Positions 1 through 8,746 of a stretch of DNA of 64,000 nt are shown piece after piece. A program made the translations under genes and the position numbers. Within the stretch, counting starts at the first letter, position 1. Each line of letters starts with the position of its first letter. This stretch comes from Nocardioides ungokensis (GTDB lineage Bacteria > Actinomycetota > Actinomycetes > Propionibacteriales > Nocardioidaceae). The stretch lies in the NCBI RefSeq assembly GCF_013466985.1, contig NZ_CP059164.1, forward strand, positions 1,001,001 to 1,065,000. The letters run 5' to 3'. Below the pieces are notes generated by a model, which saw only the letters and a program-made list of their open reading frames with translations, was not told the DNA's origin and did not search any database.

Positions 1-981
1 AACCCGCCCGACATCTTCTGGCCGCTCGCCCGCTGGTTGCGGAGGCGTGACGGGAGCCGGTTCGTGTTCGACCACCACGACCTCTGCCCGGAGCTGTACG
101 AGTCGCGATTCCCGGGCGGAGCCCGGCTGCCGCTGCGCGGACTCCTCGCCCTCGAGCGGGCCACCTTCCGCACCGCGGACCGGGTGACGTCGACGAACGA
201 GTCCTACGCGCGGGTCGCGGTCGAGCGTGGCGACAAGCTGCCCGAGCACGTCACGGTCGTGCGGACCGGCCCCGATCCCGAGCGGCTGAAGCGAGGCCCC
301 GCCGATCCGGCGCGGCGTCGGGGGCGGCAGCACCTCGTCGCCTACCTCGGCGTGATGGGGCCCCAGGACGGCGTCGACCTGGCCCTGGCCGCCGCCGACC
401 GGGTCGTGCACGGCCTGGGCCGCACGGACATCTCGTTCACGCTGATGGGCGCCGGGGACTCCTACGACGACCTGGTCGCCAAGCGCGACGAGCTCGATCT
501 CCAGGACTACGTCGAGATGCCCGGCCGGGTGCCGGACGAGACCGTCGCAGCGGTCCTCTCGACCGCTGACATCGGGCTGTGCCCGGATCCCAGGAACCCG
601 CTCAACGACGTCTCCACGATGAACAAGACCATGGAGTACATGGCCTTCGGGCTGCCCGTGGTCGCCTACGACCTGCGAGAGACCCGGGTGTCCGCACAGG
701 ACGCCGCGGTCTACGTGAAGCCCAACCGGGTCGACGACTATGCCGACGCGATCGTCGACCTGGTCGACAACCCCGAGCGGCGGGCCGAGATGGGGCGTCG
801 AGGACGCGATCGGGTGGAGCAGGTCCTGGCGTGGAGCCACCAGTGCGGGGGCTACGTGGCTCGTGGCGGTGATTTCGACGAGCTCACCCACCGAGCCCTC
901 ACGCCCGCCGACGCCCCCGACGCCGCCGAGCCGACCCCTGCGCAGGCACGGCAGGACGTCGAGTCGGGGACGGGGGCCTGA
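1..981 (+). CDS. Glycosyltransferase family 4-like, 5' end missing
   Basis: The reading frame is open from base 1, and the first in-frame ATG (37) lies inside the domain, so the true start is outside the window. The visible part has the GT-B C-terminal half: a YLGVMGPQDG strand opening the sugar-nucleotide-binding domain, a PGRVPDE loop, and a TMNKTMEYMAFGLPVVA segment. That last segment resembles the nucleotide-sugar-contacting motif of retaining GT4 enzymes. It probably adds a sugar to a lipid-linked repeat unit at the cytoplasmic face of the membrane. The stop is two bases before the ATG of the asparagine-synthase-like gene, so the two are probably co-transcribed. Donor and acceptor cannot be read from sequence. 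Confidence 0.85.
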   Translation, partial: NPPDIFWPLARWLRRRDGSRFVFDHHDLCPELYESRFPGGARLPLRGLLALERATFRTADRVTSTNESYARVAVERGDKLPEHVTVVRTGPDPERLKRGPADPARRRGRQHLVAYLGVMGPQDGVDLALAAADRVVHGLGRTDISFTLMGAGDSYDDLVAKRDELDLQDYVEMPGRVPDETVAAVLSTADIGLCPDPRNPLNDVSTMNKTMEYMAFGLPVVAYDLRETRVSAQDAAVYVKPNRVDDYADAIVDLVDNPERRAEMGRRGRDRVEQVLAWSHQCGGYVARGGDFDELTHRALTPADAPDAAEPTPAQARQDVESGTGA

Positions 982-983
982 CC

Positions 984-2897
984 ATGTGCGGAGTGGCGGG
1001 CAGCTACCAGCAGTCGGACGGCAAGGTCATCGTGAACATGATGATCGACCGCCTCGGCCACCGCGGCCCGGACGCGTGCGGCGTCCTCGAGCTGGTGGAC
1101 CCCGAGACTGCGGTCGTCCTGGCGCACCGGCGCCTCTCCATCATCGACCTGTCCACGGCGGCGGACCAGCCGCTGGTCAAGGGCGGGCTGGCGCTCTCCT
1201 ACAACGGCGAGCTCTACAACTACCGCGAGATCAGGCGTGAGCTCGAGGGCAGGGGTGTGGTCTTCAGGACCAGCTCCGACACGGAGGTCGTGCTCGAGGC
1301 GTGGCGTGCGTGGGGGAGGGCGGCGCTCCCGCGCTTCCGGGGCATGTTCGCGTTCGCGGTCCACGACGCCGGCACGGGCAGCCTCACCCTGGCGCGCGAC
1401 CCGCTCGGCATCAAGCCGCTGTACACGATGCGACGGGGCAAGGGGGTCGTGTTCGCCTCGGAGCTGAAGGCGATCGTCTCGGCGCTGGGCACCGAGCTCA
1501 GCGTCGACCCCGCGGCCATGGTCGCCTCGGCGCTCTACTACTGGGTGCCGCCGCAGTACGACGCGGTCCGCGGCGTGCAGAAGCTCCCCGCGGGGTCGTG
1601 GACCGAGTACCGCCGGGACGGCTCGTGCGTCTCGGGGGAGTACTGGAACCCCTCCGAGGTGGCCACGCGAGCCGCGAACGGACCGCAGGTGGACCTGCGC
1701 GAGACCATCGAGTCGTCGGTGGCGGCCCACCTGGTGGCCGACGTACCTGTCGCCGCGTTCCTCAGCGGCGGCCTCGACTCCAGCATCATCACCGCCCTGG
1801 CGCACCGGCACGACCCGTCGATCGAGGCCTACTCGATCGCCTTCCGGGCCGAGGACCAGCGCATGGAGGCGATGCCCGACGACGCGCACTACGCCCGCAA
1901 GATGGCGGCGCACCTGGGCATCCACCTGCACGAGATCGAGATCCAGCCGGACGTCGTGGACCTGCTGCCGCGGATGGTCGACATCCTCGACGAGCCCATC
2001 GGTGATCCGGCGGCCATCAACACGCTGCTCATGTGTGACGCCGCGCGCGACGCCGGGGTCAAGGTCCTGCTGTCCGGGATGGGCGCCGACGAGCTCTTCG
2101 GCGGCTACCGCAAGCACCTGGCCTGCCTGCTGGGCGAGCGCTACCGGCGCATCCCGCGGCCGCTGCGAACCGGGGTGATCGAGCCGCTCGTCGGGCGTCT
2201 CCCTGTCGTTGCCGGGGGACGCGGCATCCGGTCGGTGCGGTGGGCCCAGCGCTTCCTGACCTTCGCCGAGCTCGGTGAGGAGGAGGCGTTCCGCCGCAGC
2301 TACACCCTCTACGGGCGCGACGAGCTGACAGACCTGCTCGACCCCGACCTGGCGGTGCACGTCGACGCCGTGATGGAGGGCCACCGTGTCCTCTACGACG
2401 ACAACGACCTCCACGACCAGACCAGCCGCATGTGCCTCGCGGACTCGAGGCTGTTCATGCCGGGCCTCAACCTCACCTACACCGACCGCGCGAGCATGGC
2501 GGCATCGACGGAGGTCCGGGTGCCGTTCGTCGACCCGGTGGTGTTCGGCGCGGCGTTCTCGTTGCCCGGGACGGCGAAGATCCACGGCCGGGTCCAGAAG
2601 GCGGCGCTCAAGGAGGCCGCGCGAGCGTGGATCCCCGACGAGATCATCGACCGCCCGAAGGCGTCCTTCGGCGCGCCGTTGCGCGCCTGGGTGACCAACG
2701 ACCTGCGTGAGCTCGTCGACGACGCGCTCGTGGGTGGCGAGCTGGTGTCCACCGGCTTCCTGCGCCGCGAACCGCTGCTGCGGCTCATCGCCGAGCAGCG
2801 CAGCGGCCGTCGCGACCAGTCCAAGCAGATCTGGCAGCTCCTCAGCCTCGAGCTGTGGTACCGCAACGCGCGCACCGCCGGCGTCGGCGCGGCCTGA
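984..2897 (+). CDS. asnB: Asparagine synthase (glutamine-hydrolysing)-like amidotransferase
   Basis: The 637-residue protein starts MCGVAG, placing the class II amidotransferase nucleophile Cys2 directly after the initiator Met. An N-terminal glutaminase domain (about 1-210, with RGPDACG and SYNGELYN) is followed by an ATP-pyrophosphatase synthetase domain with the SGGLDSS P-loop near residue 263. The family makes asparagine from aspartate, glutamine and ATP. Copies inside polysaccharide clusters are often thought to amidate a sugar acid or glycan precursor, which is plausible here but not shown. The length is normal for the family, and the gene sits two bases after the preceding glycosyltransferase. 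Confidence 0.92.
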   Translation: MCGVAGSYQQSDGKVIVNMMIDRLGHRGPDACGVLELVDPETAVVLAHRRLSIIDLSTAADQPLVKGGLALSYNGELYNYREIRRELEGRGVVFRTSSDTEVVLEAWRAWGRAALPRFRGMFAFAVHDAGTGSLTLARDPLGIKPLYTMRRGKGVVFASELKAIVSALGTELSVDPAAMVASALYYWVPPQYDAVRGVQKLPAGSWTEYRRDGSCVSGEYWNPSEVATRAANGPQVDLRETIESSVAAHLVADVPVAAFLSGGLDSSIITALAHRHDPSIEAYSIAFRAEDQRMEAMPDDAHYARKMAAHLGIHLHEIEIQPDVVDLLPRMVDILDEPIGDPAAINTLLMCDAARDAGVKVLLSGMGADELFGGYRKHLACLLGERYRRIPRPLRTGVIEPLVGRLPVVAGGRGIRSVRWAQRFLTFAELGEEEAFRRSYTLYGRDELTDLLDPDLAVHVDAVMEGHRVLYDDNDLHDQTSRMCLADSRLFMPGLNLTYTDRASMAASTEVRVPFVDPVVFGAAFSLPGTAKIHGRVQKAALKEAARAWIPDEIIDRPKASFGAPLRAWVTNDLRELVDDALVGGELVSTGFLRREPLLRLIAEQRSGRRDQSKQIWQLLSLELWYRNARTAGVGAA

Positions 2898-2937
2898 GCC
2901 GCGGACGACCCAGAACTTCGAAGAGACAGAAGGTGAC

Positions 2938-5118
2938 ATGAAGCAGGTGGCCCAGAACTATCGCTCGGGTGAGCTCCTGGTGCTCGACGCACCCGCACCG
3001 GCCTGCCGGCCGGGCGGCGTGCTCGTGCGCACGTCGTACTCGCTCATCTCCACCGGCACCGAGCTGATGAAGGTGAGCGAGGCCCGGATGTCCCTCCTCG
3101 GCAAAGCGCGGGCGCGGCCCGACCAGGTGCGCAAGCTGATGGAGTCCGTCGCGCAGCAGGGTCCGGCCGCGGCGTACAAGAAGGCCCTGAACCGCCTGGA
3201 CAGCTACACCCCACTCGGCTACTCGCTGTGCGGCATCGTGGTGGAGGTCGGTGCCGGCGCCGAGGAGTTCTCGGTCGGGGACGTGGTCGCGGCTGCCGGG
3301 AACGAGTTCGCGCTGCACGCCGAGGTGAACTGGGTGCCGACCAACCTGTGCGTCCGAGTGCCCGACGGCGTCGACCCGCAGCACGCGGCGTTCGCCACGG
3401 TCGGGGCCATCGCCATGCAGGGTGTGCGGCGCGCCGAGGTGCAGCTGGGAGAGACCGCGTGCGTCGTGGGTCTCGGGCTGGTCGGCCAGCTGGTCGTCCG
3501 GCTGCTGGTCGCAGCCGGGGTGCGGGTCGTCGGTGTGGACACCGTGGAGGACCGCTGCCAGATGGCCGTGAAGGCCGGAGCCATCGCCGCTGCCGGACCC
3601 GATGCCGAGGGCGAGGCCCTCATCGAGCAGGTCCTCAGCTCCACGACCGGCGGTCGGGGCGCCGACCACGTCTTCCTCGCTGCAGGTGGCAGCTCGAACG
3701 GGCCGGTCGAGCTGGCGGCGCGGGTCGCCAGGGACCGGGCCCGGGTCGTGGACATCGGCAAGACGCGCCTCGACCTGCCGTGGAATGACTACTACGAGAA
3801 GGAGCTCGACGTCCGCTTCTCCAGGTCCTACGGGCCGGGGCGGTACGACGACCGCTACGAGCTCGACGGGATCGACTACCCGGCGGGGTACGTGCGGTGG
3901 ACCGAGCGACGCAACCTCGAGTGCTTCCTCGACCTGATCGCCGGCGAGTCGCTCGACGTCTCGGCCCTCGTGTCGGGGGTCAACCCGGTCACCGAGGCAA
4001 CCGAGGTCTACGAGCAGCTGCGGACCGGCGCCCTGCGCGGGGTCGGGTTCCTGCTCGAGTACCCCGTGCCCGCCCAGTCCGGAGCGGAGGACGCACCCGT
4101 GACCCGGACGCTCTCCCGCGCCCCGGGCACTGGGGCCCGACCCCGCTCGGTGAGCGGTCCCACCGTTCGCCTGGGCGTCATCGGCGCCGGCAACTACGCC
4201 TCGTCCATGTTGCTGCCCCACCTGGCGAAGGACACCGGAGTCACGCTGGCCAGCGTGGCGACGACCCGTGCGCTGTCCGCGGTCAACGCCCAGCGGAAGT
4301 TCGGCTTCGACACGGTGACGACCGACGCCGCGGTGGTCCTCGACGACCCGTCTATCGACGCGGTGGTCGTGGCGACCCGCCACCACTCCCACGCCGACTT
4401 CGTCTGCCGGGTGCTCGAGCGCGGCAAGGCGGTCTTCGTCGAGAAGCCGCTCGCCCTGTCGGACGCCGAGCTCGACCGGGTCGTCGAGACGGTCGAGCGC
4501 ACGGGGAACGACCGGCTGATGGTGGGGTTCAACCGCCGCTTCGCCCCCCTCTTCACCCAGATGCAGCGCCGCTTCGGCCCGGTCGACGGGCCGGTGAGCG
4601 CGCGGTACCTCGTCAACGCCGGGCGTCTCGACGCCGGCAGCTGGTACCTCGACCAGGGGCTCGAGGGATCGAGGTTCCTCGGTGAGGGCGGCCACTTCAT
4701 CGACAGCCTGAGTGCCTGGATCGGCCACTCGCCGGTCGAGGTGGAGGCCCGACAGACGCCCGAGGGAGCCGACCTCCAGGTGAACCTGCGCTTCGCGGAC
4801 GGTTCCCTCGGGACCATCTCCTACGTCACGGGTGGCGACCGCCGCTTCCCCAAGGAGACCTTCGACGTCACCGGGGGCGGCCGCAACGCCCGCCTGGACA
4901 ACTTCACGCGTGCCACCGTGTGGAGCCGCGACGGCAAGGACGCCAAGCGTGCCATCGGTGGGCAGGACAAGGGCCAGCGCGCCCAGCTGGCTGCGTTCGT
5001 CGAGGCTGTCCGCACCGGGTCGCCGATGCCGATCGATGCCGGGTCCCTGGTGGCCACCACCCGGGCGACCATCGCCGTGGAGCAGAGCCTCCTGTCCGGG
5101 GAGCGGGTGATGCTGTGA
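2938..5118 (+). CDS. Two-domain oxidoreductase: alcohol dehydrogenase-like plus Gfo/Idh/MocA
   Basis: The ATG at 2938 is preceded by a GAAGGTGA ribosome-binding site, giving 726 residues. Residues 1 to about 370 form a medium-chain dehydrogenase (NAD site VVGLGLVGQLVVRLL). From about 405 a Gfo/Idh/MocA domain begins (LGVIGAGNYASS) and carries the family's EKPLALS motif. This fusion is known from polysaccharide clusters and is presumed to oxidise or epimerise a sugar or sugar acid using NAD(P). Its substrate is not known. The next gene begins inside its stop codon (GTGA at 5115), so the two are translationally coupled. Confidence 0.88.
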   Translation: MKQVAQNYRSGELLVLDAPAPACRPGGVLVRTSYSLISTGTELMKVSEARMSLLGKARARPDQVRKLMESVAQQGPAAAYKKALNRLDSYTPLGYSLCGIVVEVGAGAEEFSVGDVVAAAGNEFALHAEVNWVPTNLCVRVPDGVDPQHAAFATVGAIAMQGVRRAEVQLGETACVVGLGLVGQLVVRLLVAAGVRVVGVDTVEDRCQMAVKAGAIAAAGPDAEGEALIEQVLSSTTGGRGADHVFLAAGGSSNGPVELAARVARDRARVVDIGKTRLDLPWNDYYEKELDVRFSRSYGPGRYDDRYELDGIDYPAGYVRWTERRNLECFLDLIAGESLDVSALVSGVNPVTEATEVYEQLRTGALRGVGFLLEYPVPAQSGAEDAPVTRTLSRAPGTGARPRSVSGPTVRLGVIGAGNYASSMLLPHLAKDTGVTLASVATTRALSAVNAQRKFGFDTVTTDAAVVLDDPSIDAVVVATRHHSHADFVCRVLERGKAVFVEKPLALSDAELDRVVETVERTGNDRLMVGFNRRFAPLFTQMQRRFGPVDGPVSARYLVNAGRLDAGSWYLDQGLEGSRFLGEGGHFIDSLSAWIGHSPVEVEARQTPEGADLQVNLRFADGSLGTISYVTGGDRRFPKETFDVTGGGRNARLDNFTRATVWSRDGKDAKRAIGGQDKGQRAQLAAFVEAVRTGSPMPIDAGSLVATTRATIAVEQSLLSGERVML

Positions 5119-7160
5119 GCCGGCAGCTGGGTTGGTACGCGCAGCGTCTTCGTCAGATGTCCGTCGCCGAGGTCGCGGGCCGCTCGGCGGACCAGGCCCG
5201 CCAGATCGCGTGGGCCCGCCGCCAGGTGCTTCCGGGGGCGGCCACCGGGCTGCCCAACGGCCTGCGCGACTGCCGCCGGTTCCCGACGCCGCTGCCCGTC
5301 GGCACCCGCGAGCAGGTGCCTGCGGAGGCGCGCCGGGCCGTCATCGCCGCTGCTGACCGGCTCGTGGCCGGCAGCTGGTCCCTGCTCGGGACGCCACGCG
5401 AGGACATCGCCCGTCCGGACTGGTTCCTGGACCCGGTGACCGGGCGGCGAGCCCCGCAGGACCGTCTCGCCTTCCGCATCGACCACCGGAACGAGCACGA
5501 GACCGGCAACGTCAAGTCGGTGTGGGAGCTCTCGCGCCACCACCACCTGACCGTGCTGGCGACCGCGTGGTGGCTGACCTCCGACGACACCTACGCCCAG
5601 GTGGTCGACGACCAGCTGCGTTCCTGGTGGTCGGAGAACCCGTTCCTGTCCGGCGTGCACTGGACCAGCGGCATCGAGCTCGGGGTGCGGCTCACGAGCT
5701 GGGTCTGGGTGCGCCGGCTCCTCGACGACTGGGCCAAGGTCGAGGACCTCTTCGACACCAACGAGGACGCGCTGCGCCAGATCTGGTGGCACCAGCACTA
5801 CCTCGCGGCCTTCCGCAGCCGCGGCTCGTCGGCGAACAACCACGTCGTGGCCGAGGCCGCCGGTCGCCTCGCGGCCGCCTCCGCCTTCCCCTGGTACGCC
5901 GAGAGCGACGCCTGGCGCGAGGACGCGTCGCGGCAGCTCCAGCGAGAGCTCCGCGCCAACACCTTCGACAGCGGCGTGAACCGCGAGCTCGCGACGGACT
6001 ACCACCGCTTCGTCACCGAGCTCGGCCTGGTTGCCGCCGTCGAGAGCACCGCCGCCGGCCATCCACTCCCGGCTGACACGTGGGGCCTGCTCGCGGCGTC
6101 CCTCGACGCCGCCGCCGCCATGGTCGATGAGACCGGACGCCCACCGAGGCAGGGCGACGGGGACGAGGGTCGCGCGCTGGTCCTGGACGACCCCGACCTG
6201 GACCCCTGGTCCTCGCTGCTGGGCCTGGGCGCCGCCCTGGTCGGTGCCCTCCCGTGGTGGTCGGCGAGCCCGGTCGGTGCCGCCGCTGTCGCGGTGTCGT
6301 CGCTGCTGCCGAGCCGGCCGCAGGTCGACCGGCGACCCCCGACTGCTCCGCGGCTCTTTCCCGACGCAGGGATGTACCTGCTGCGGACGTCCCCCGAGGA
6401 CGGCCCGGAGATCTGGTGCCGGTGCGACGGGGGACCGCACGGGTTCCTCTCGATCGCCGCCCACGCCCACGCCGACGCCCTCGCCGTCGAGGTGAGGTAC
6501 GGCGGGGTCGACGTGCTGGTGGACCCGGGCACGTACTGCTACCACGGGGATCCCGACTGGCGGAGCTACTTCCGGTCCACCCTGGCCCACAACACGCTCG
6601 AGGTCGACGGGACCAGCCAGTCCGCCGAGGCCGGACCGTTCCTGTGGCGCACGCACACGCCCGCGCACGTGACGCGCGCCGAGGTGGGTGACCTGCCCAC
6701 CCAGACCTGGACGGCTCACCACACCGGCTATGCCCGGCTCGACCGGGGTCTCCGGCACACGCGCACCGTCACCCTGGAGAGCAGCACGCGCAGGCTCTCC
6801 GTCCTCGACGTCGTGACCGGCACGGCGACGCACGACGTGCGGCTCGCGTTCCACCTCGGGCCCGAGGTCGCGGCGGAGCTGGTGGAGGGCGCCGCCGAGC
6901 TGCGCTGGCCCGGCGATGCCGGGACCTGCACGGCGACACTGCACCTGCCTCGCCAGCTGCGCTGGTCCGCGCACCGCGGCAGCACCCACCCGATCCTGGG
7001 CTGGTACTCGCCGGCGTTCGGCGAGCGGGTCCCGACGACGACCTTGCTCGGGGCCGGCACCCTCGACGGCTCGCTCGAGCTGCTCACCACCGCGGACTTT
7101 GCTCCCGACCGGGAGCCCGGACCCCGCACCACCGAGCTCGGAGGTACCGCTCATGGCTGA
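5115..7160 (+). CDS. Heparinase II/III-like polysaccharide lyase
   Basis: The 681-residue protein starts at a GTG overlapping the previous stop. An N-terminal alpha/alpha-toroid region (about 70-400; SVWELSRHHHL, WTSGIELGVRL, GSSANNHVVAEAAG) precedes a C-terminal beta-sandwich with the family motif AHAHADALAVEVRYGG and DPGTYCYHGD. The SSANNHV and HAHAD segments hold the usual candidate catalytic Asn/His/Tyr residues. Members cleave or trim uronic-acid-containing glycans. Inside a synthesis operon, the likely role is length control, release or editing of the exported polymer. I see no convincing signal peptide, so the export route is unclear. Confidence 0.87.
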   Translation: MSRQLGWYAQRLRQMSVAEVAGRSADQARQIAWARRQVLPGAATGLPNGLRDCRRFPTPLPVGTREQVPAEARRAVIAAADRLVAGSWSLLGTPREDIARPDWFLDPVTGRRAPQDRLAFRIDHRNEHETGNVKSVWELSRHHHLTVLATAWWLTSDDTYAQVVDDQLRSWWSENPFLSGVHWTSGIELGVRLTSWVWVRRLLDDWAKVEDLFDTNEDALRQIWWHQHYLAAFRSRGSSANNHVVAEAAGRLAAASAFPWYAESDAWREDASRQLQRELRANTFDSGVNRELATDYHRFVTELGLVAAVESTAAGHPLPADTWGLLAASLDAAAAMVDETGRPPRQGDGDEGRALVLDDPDLDPWSSLLGLGAALVGALPWWSASPVGAAAVAVSSLLPSRPQVDRRPPTAPRLFPDAGMYLLRTSPEDGPEIWCRCDGGPHGFLSIAAHAHADALAVEVRYGGVDVLVDPGTYCYHGDPDWRSYFRSTLAHNTLEVDGTSQSAEAGPFLWRTHTPAHVTRAEVGDLPTQTWTAHHTGYARLDRGLRHTRTVTLESSTRRLSVLDVVTGTATHDVRLAFHLGPEVAAELVEGAAELRWPGDAGTCTATLHLPRQLRWSAHRGSTHPILGWYSPAFGERVPTTTLLGAGTLDGSLELLTTADFAPDREPGPRTTELGGTAHG

Positions 7161-8746
7161 GCAGTCCGTGGACCTGCGGTCGACCCTGTCGGTCCTTCGT
7201 CGGCACCGTCTCGTGCTGGCGATCGCCGCGTTGATCGGGATCGCGGCCGGTGTGTCGTTCGTGGTGCTCCGTCCGCCCCAGTACGCGAGCTACAGCCAGG
7301 TCCTGCTTCCGCAGTTGAAGAGCACGGACGGCCAGACGCCCGTCCGGGACGTCCAGACAGAGATCCGGATTGCCACCAGCGACGGGGTTTTCGGCCCCGC
7401 AGGCCAGACCGTCAAGCCGCCCCTGTCGGTGCAGGCCATGGCCCGCCACGTGCACGTCAGCGCGCCCGCGTCCGACGTCATCGCCATCCAGGCGCGCGCC
7501 TCCACCCCGGAGCTCGCCAAGGCCCTGGCGGAAGCTGTCGCGAACGCCGAGGTCGACTACGTCACGAAGGCAGCGAGCTCCTTGAGCGGCGCGGAGACCG
7601 CTGCGCTGGCGCAGCGTCGGCAGGGCCTGGAGGACACCCAAGCAACGGTGGGCGACGAGATCAAGAAGACCCAGGGCCGCATCGACGGCGAGTCCCCGAC
7701 GTCCGCCCAGGGGCAGAAGGACGCCGCGGTGCTCGCCCAGCTGACCGCCCAGCAGGCCAGCCTGGCGATCGAGATCGACACGCTGAAGACCAAAGAGGCG
7801 TCCGGCCAGCCCGACAGCACCGCCTCGATCTTGTCGCACGCCTCGCCGGCGAAGCGCCCCGGCCTGGTCAGCAGGTCGATCGGCTTCTCGCTGTTCGGTG
7901 TGCTCGTCGCCGTCGGCCTCGCCGCGATGATCCTGACCCTGCGCAGCAGACGGGACCGCAAGCTCCGCTACCGCGACGAGATCGCCGACGCGCTGGGAAG
8001 TCCCGTGATCGCCTCGGTCCGCAGCCGGGTGCCGCGGGCGGCCGCCGGGTGGGCCTCGTTGCTGGAGGACTACACCCCGGGGACGGTCGACGCCTGGGCG
8101 CTGAGGCAGGCGCTGCACCAGCTCGTCCTCGACGGTTCCCCGGTCGGCCGCCCTCACGGAGACAGGGGGGACGGGGCGGAGCACACCGCCATGTCCATCA
8201 CGGTCATCACGCTGTCCGACGACCCCCGCGGGCTCGCCATGGGTCCGCAGCTGGCCGCCTACGCGGCGTCGTCGGGATCCCCACCGCCCTCGTGGCCGGC
8301 CAGCGGCACGAGTCCGCGGCCTCGCTCTGGGCTGCCTTCTCGCAGGGGCGCTCTGAGGTCCGGCCAGGGCTCCTCGTCGACGCTCACCGCGCGACGGCCA
8401 CGACCGCGACGGTCACGACGTGGACCTGACCGTCGTGCTGGCCGTCGTCGACCGGCGCAAGCCGGAGCTGACCGAGCTGCCGGAGTCCTCGGTCGCGATC
8501 CTGGCGGTCTCCTCCGGCTCCGCCACCGCGGAGGAGCTCGCCCTCACGGCAGTGACCGCGGACGACGTCGGCAGCCGGATCGCCGGGATCATCGTGGCGG
8601 ACCCGGACGACCTGGACCGCACGACCGGTCGGCTGCTGCAGCACGAGCGCTCACAGCAGATCGCGCTGCCCACGCGGCTCACGGGCGTGCCGAGCACCGG
8701 GCCCACCGGCACCAACGTTGCGGGCCTACGCCGGAGGCCGCGATGA
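7153..8746 (+). CDS. Wzz-like chain-length/tyrosine-kinase-type membrane protein, two frameshifts
   Basis: The ATG at 7153 lies within the end of the heparinase gene. The protein has a short cytoplasmic start, a first membrane helix (residues about 19-37), a Gln/Ala-rich helical periplasmic stalk, and a second helix near residues 240-262. A degenerate Rossmann-like C-terminal domain follows. The frame breaks at about 8270 (three G where four keep the frame) and at about 8410 (one base missing). With both repaired the protein has 531 residues and ends in an ATGA overlap with the next gene. No Walker A motif is visible, so it is more likely a polysaccharide copolymerase than an active BY-kinase. 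Confidence 0.75.

Noticed and set aside
852..2939. Open frame of about 695 codons opposite the asparagine-synthase-like gene
   Set aside because: Antisense shadow: its composition is repetitive and it has no ribosome-binding site, while the plus frame is a complete asnB.
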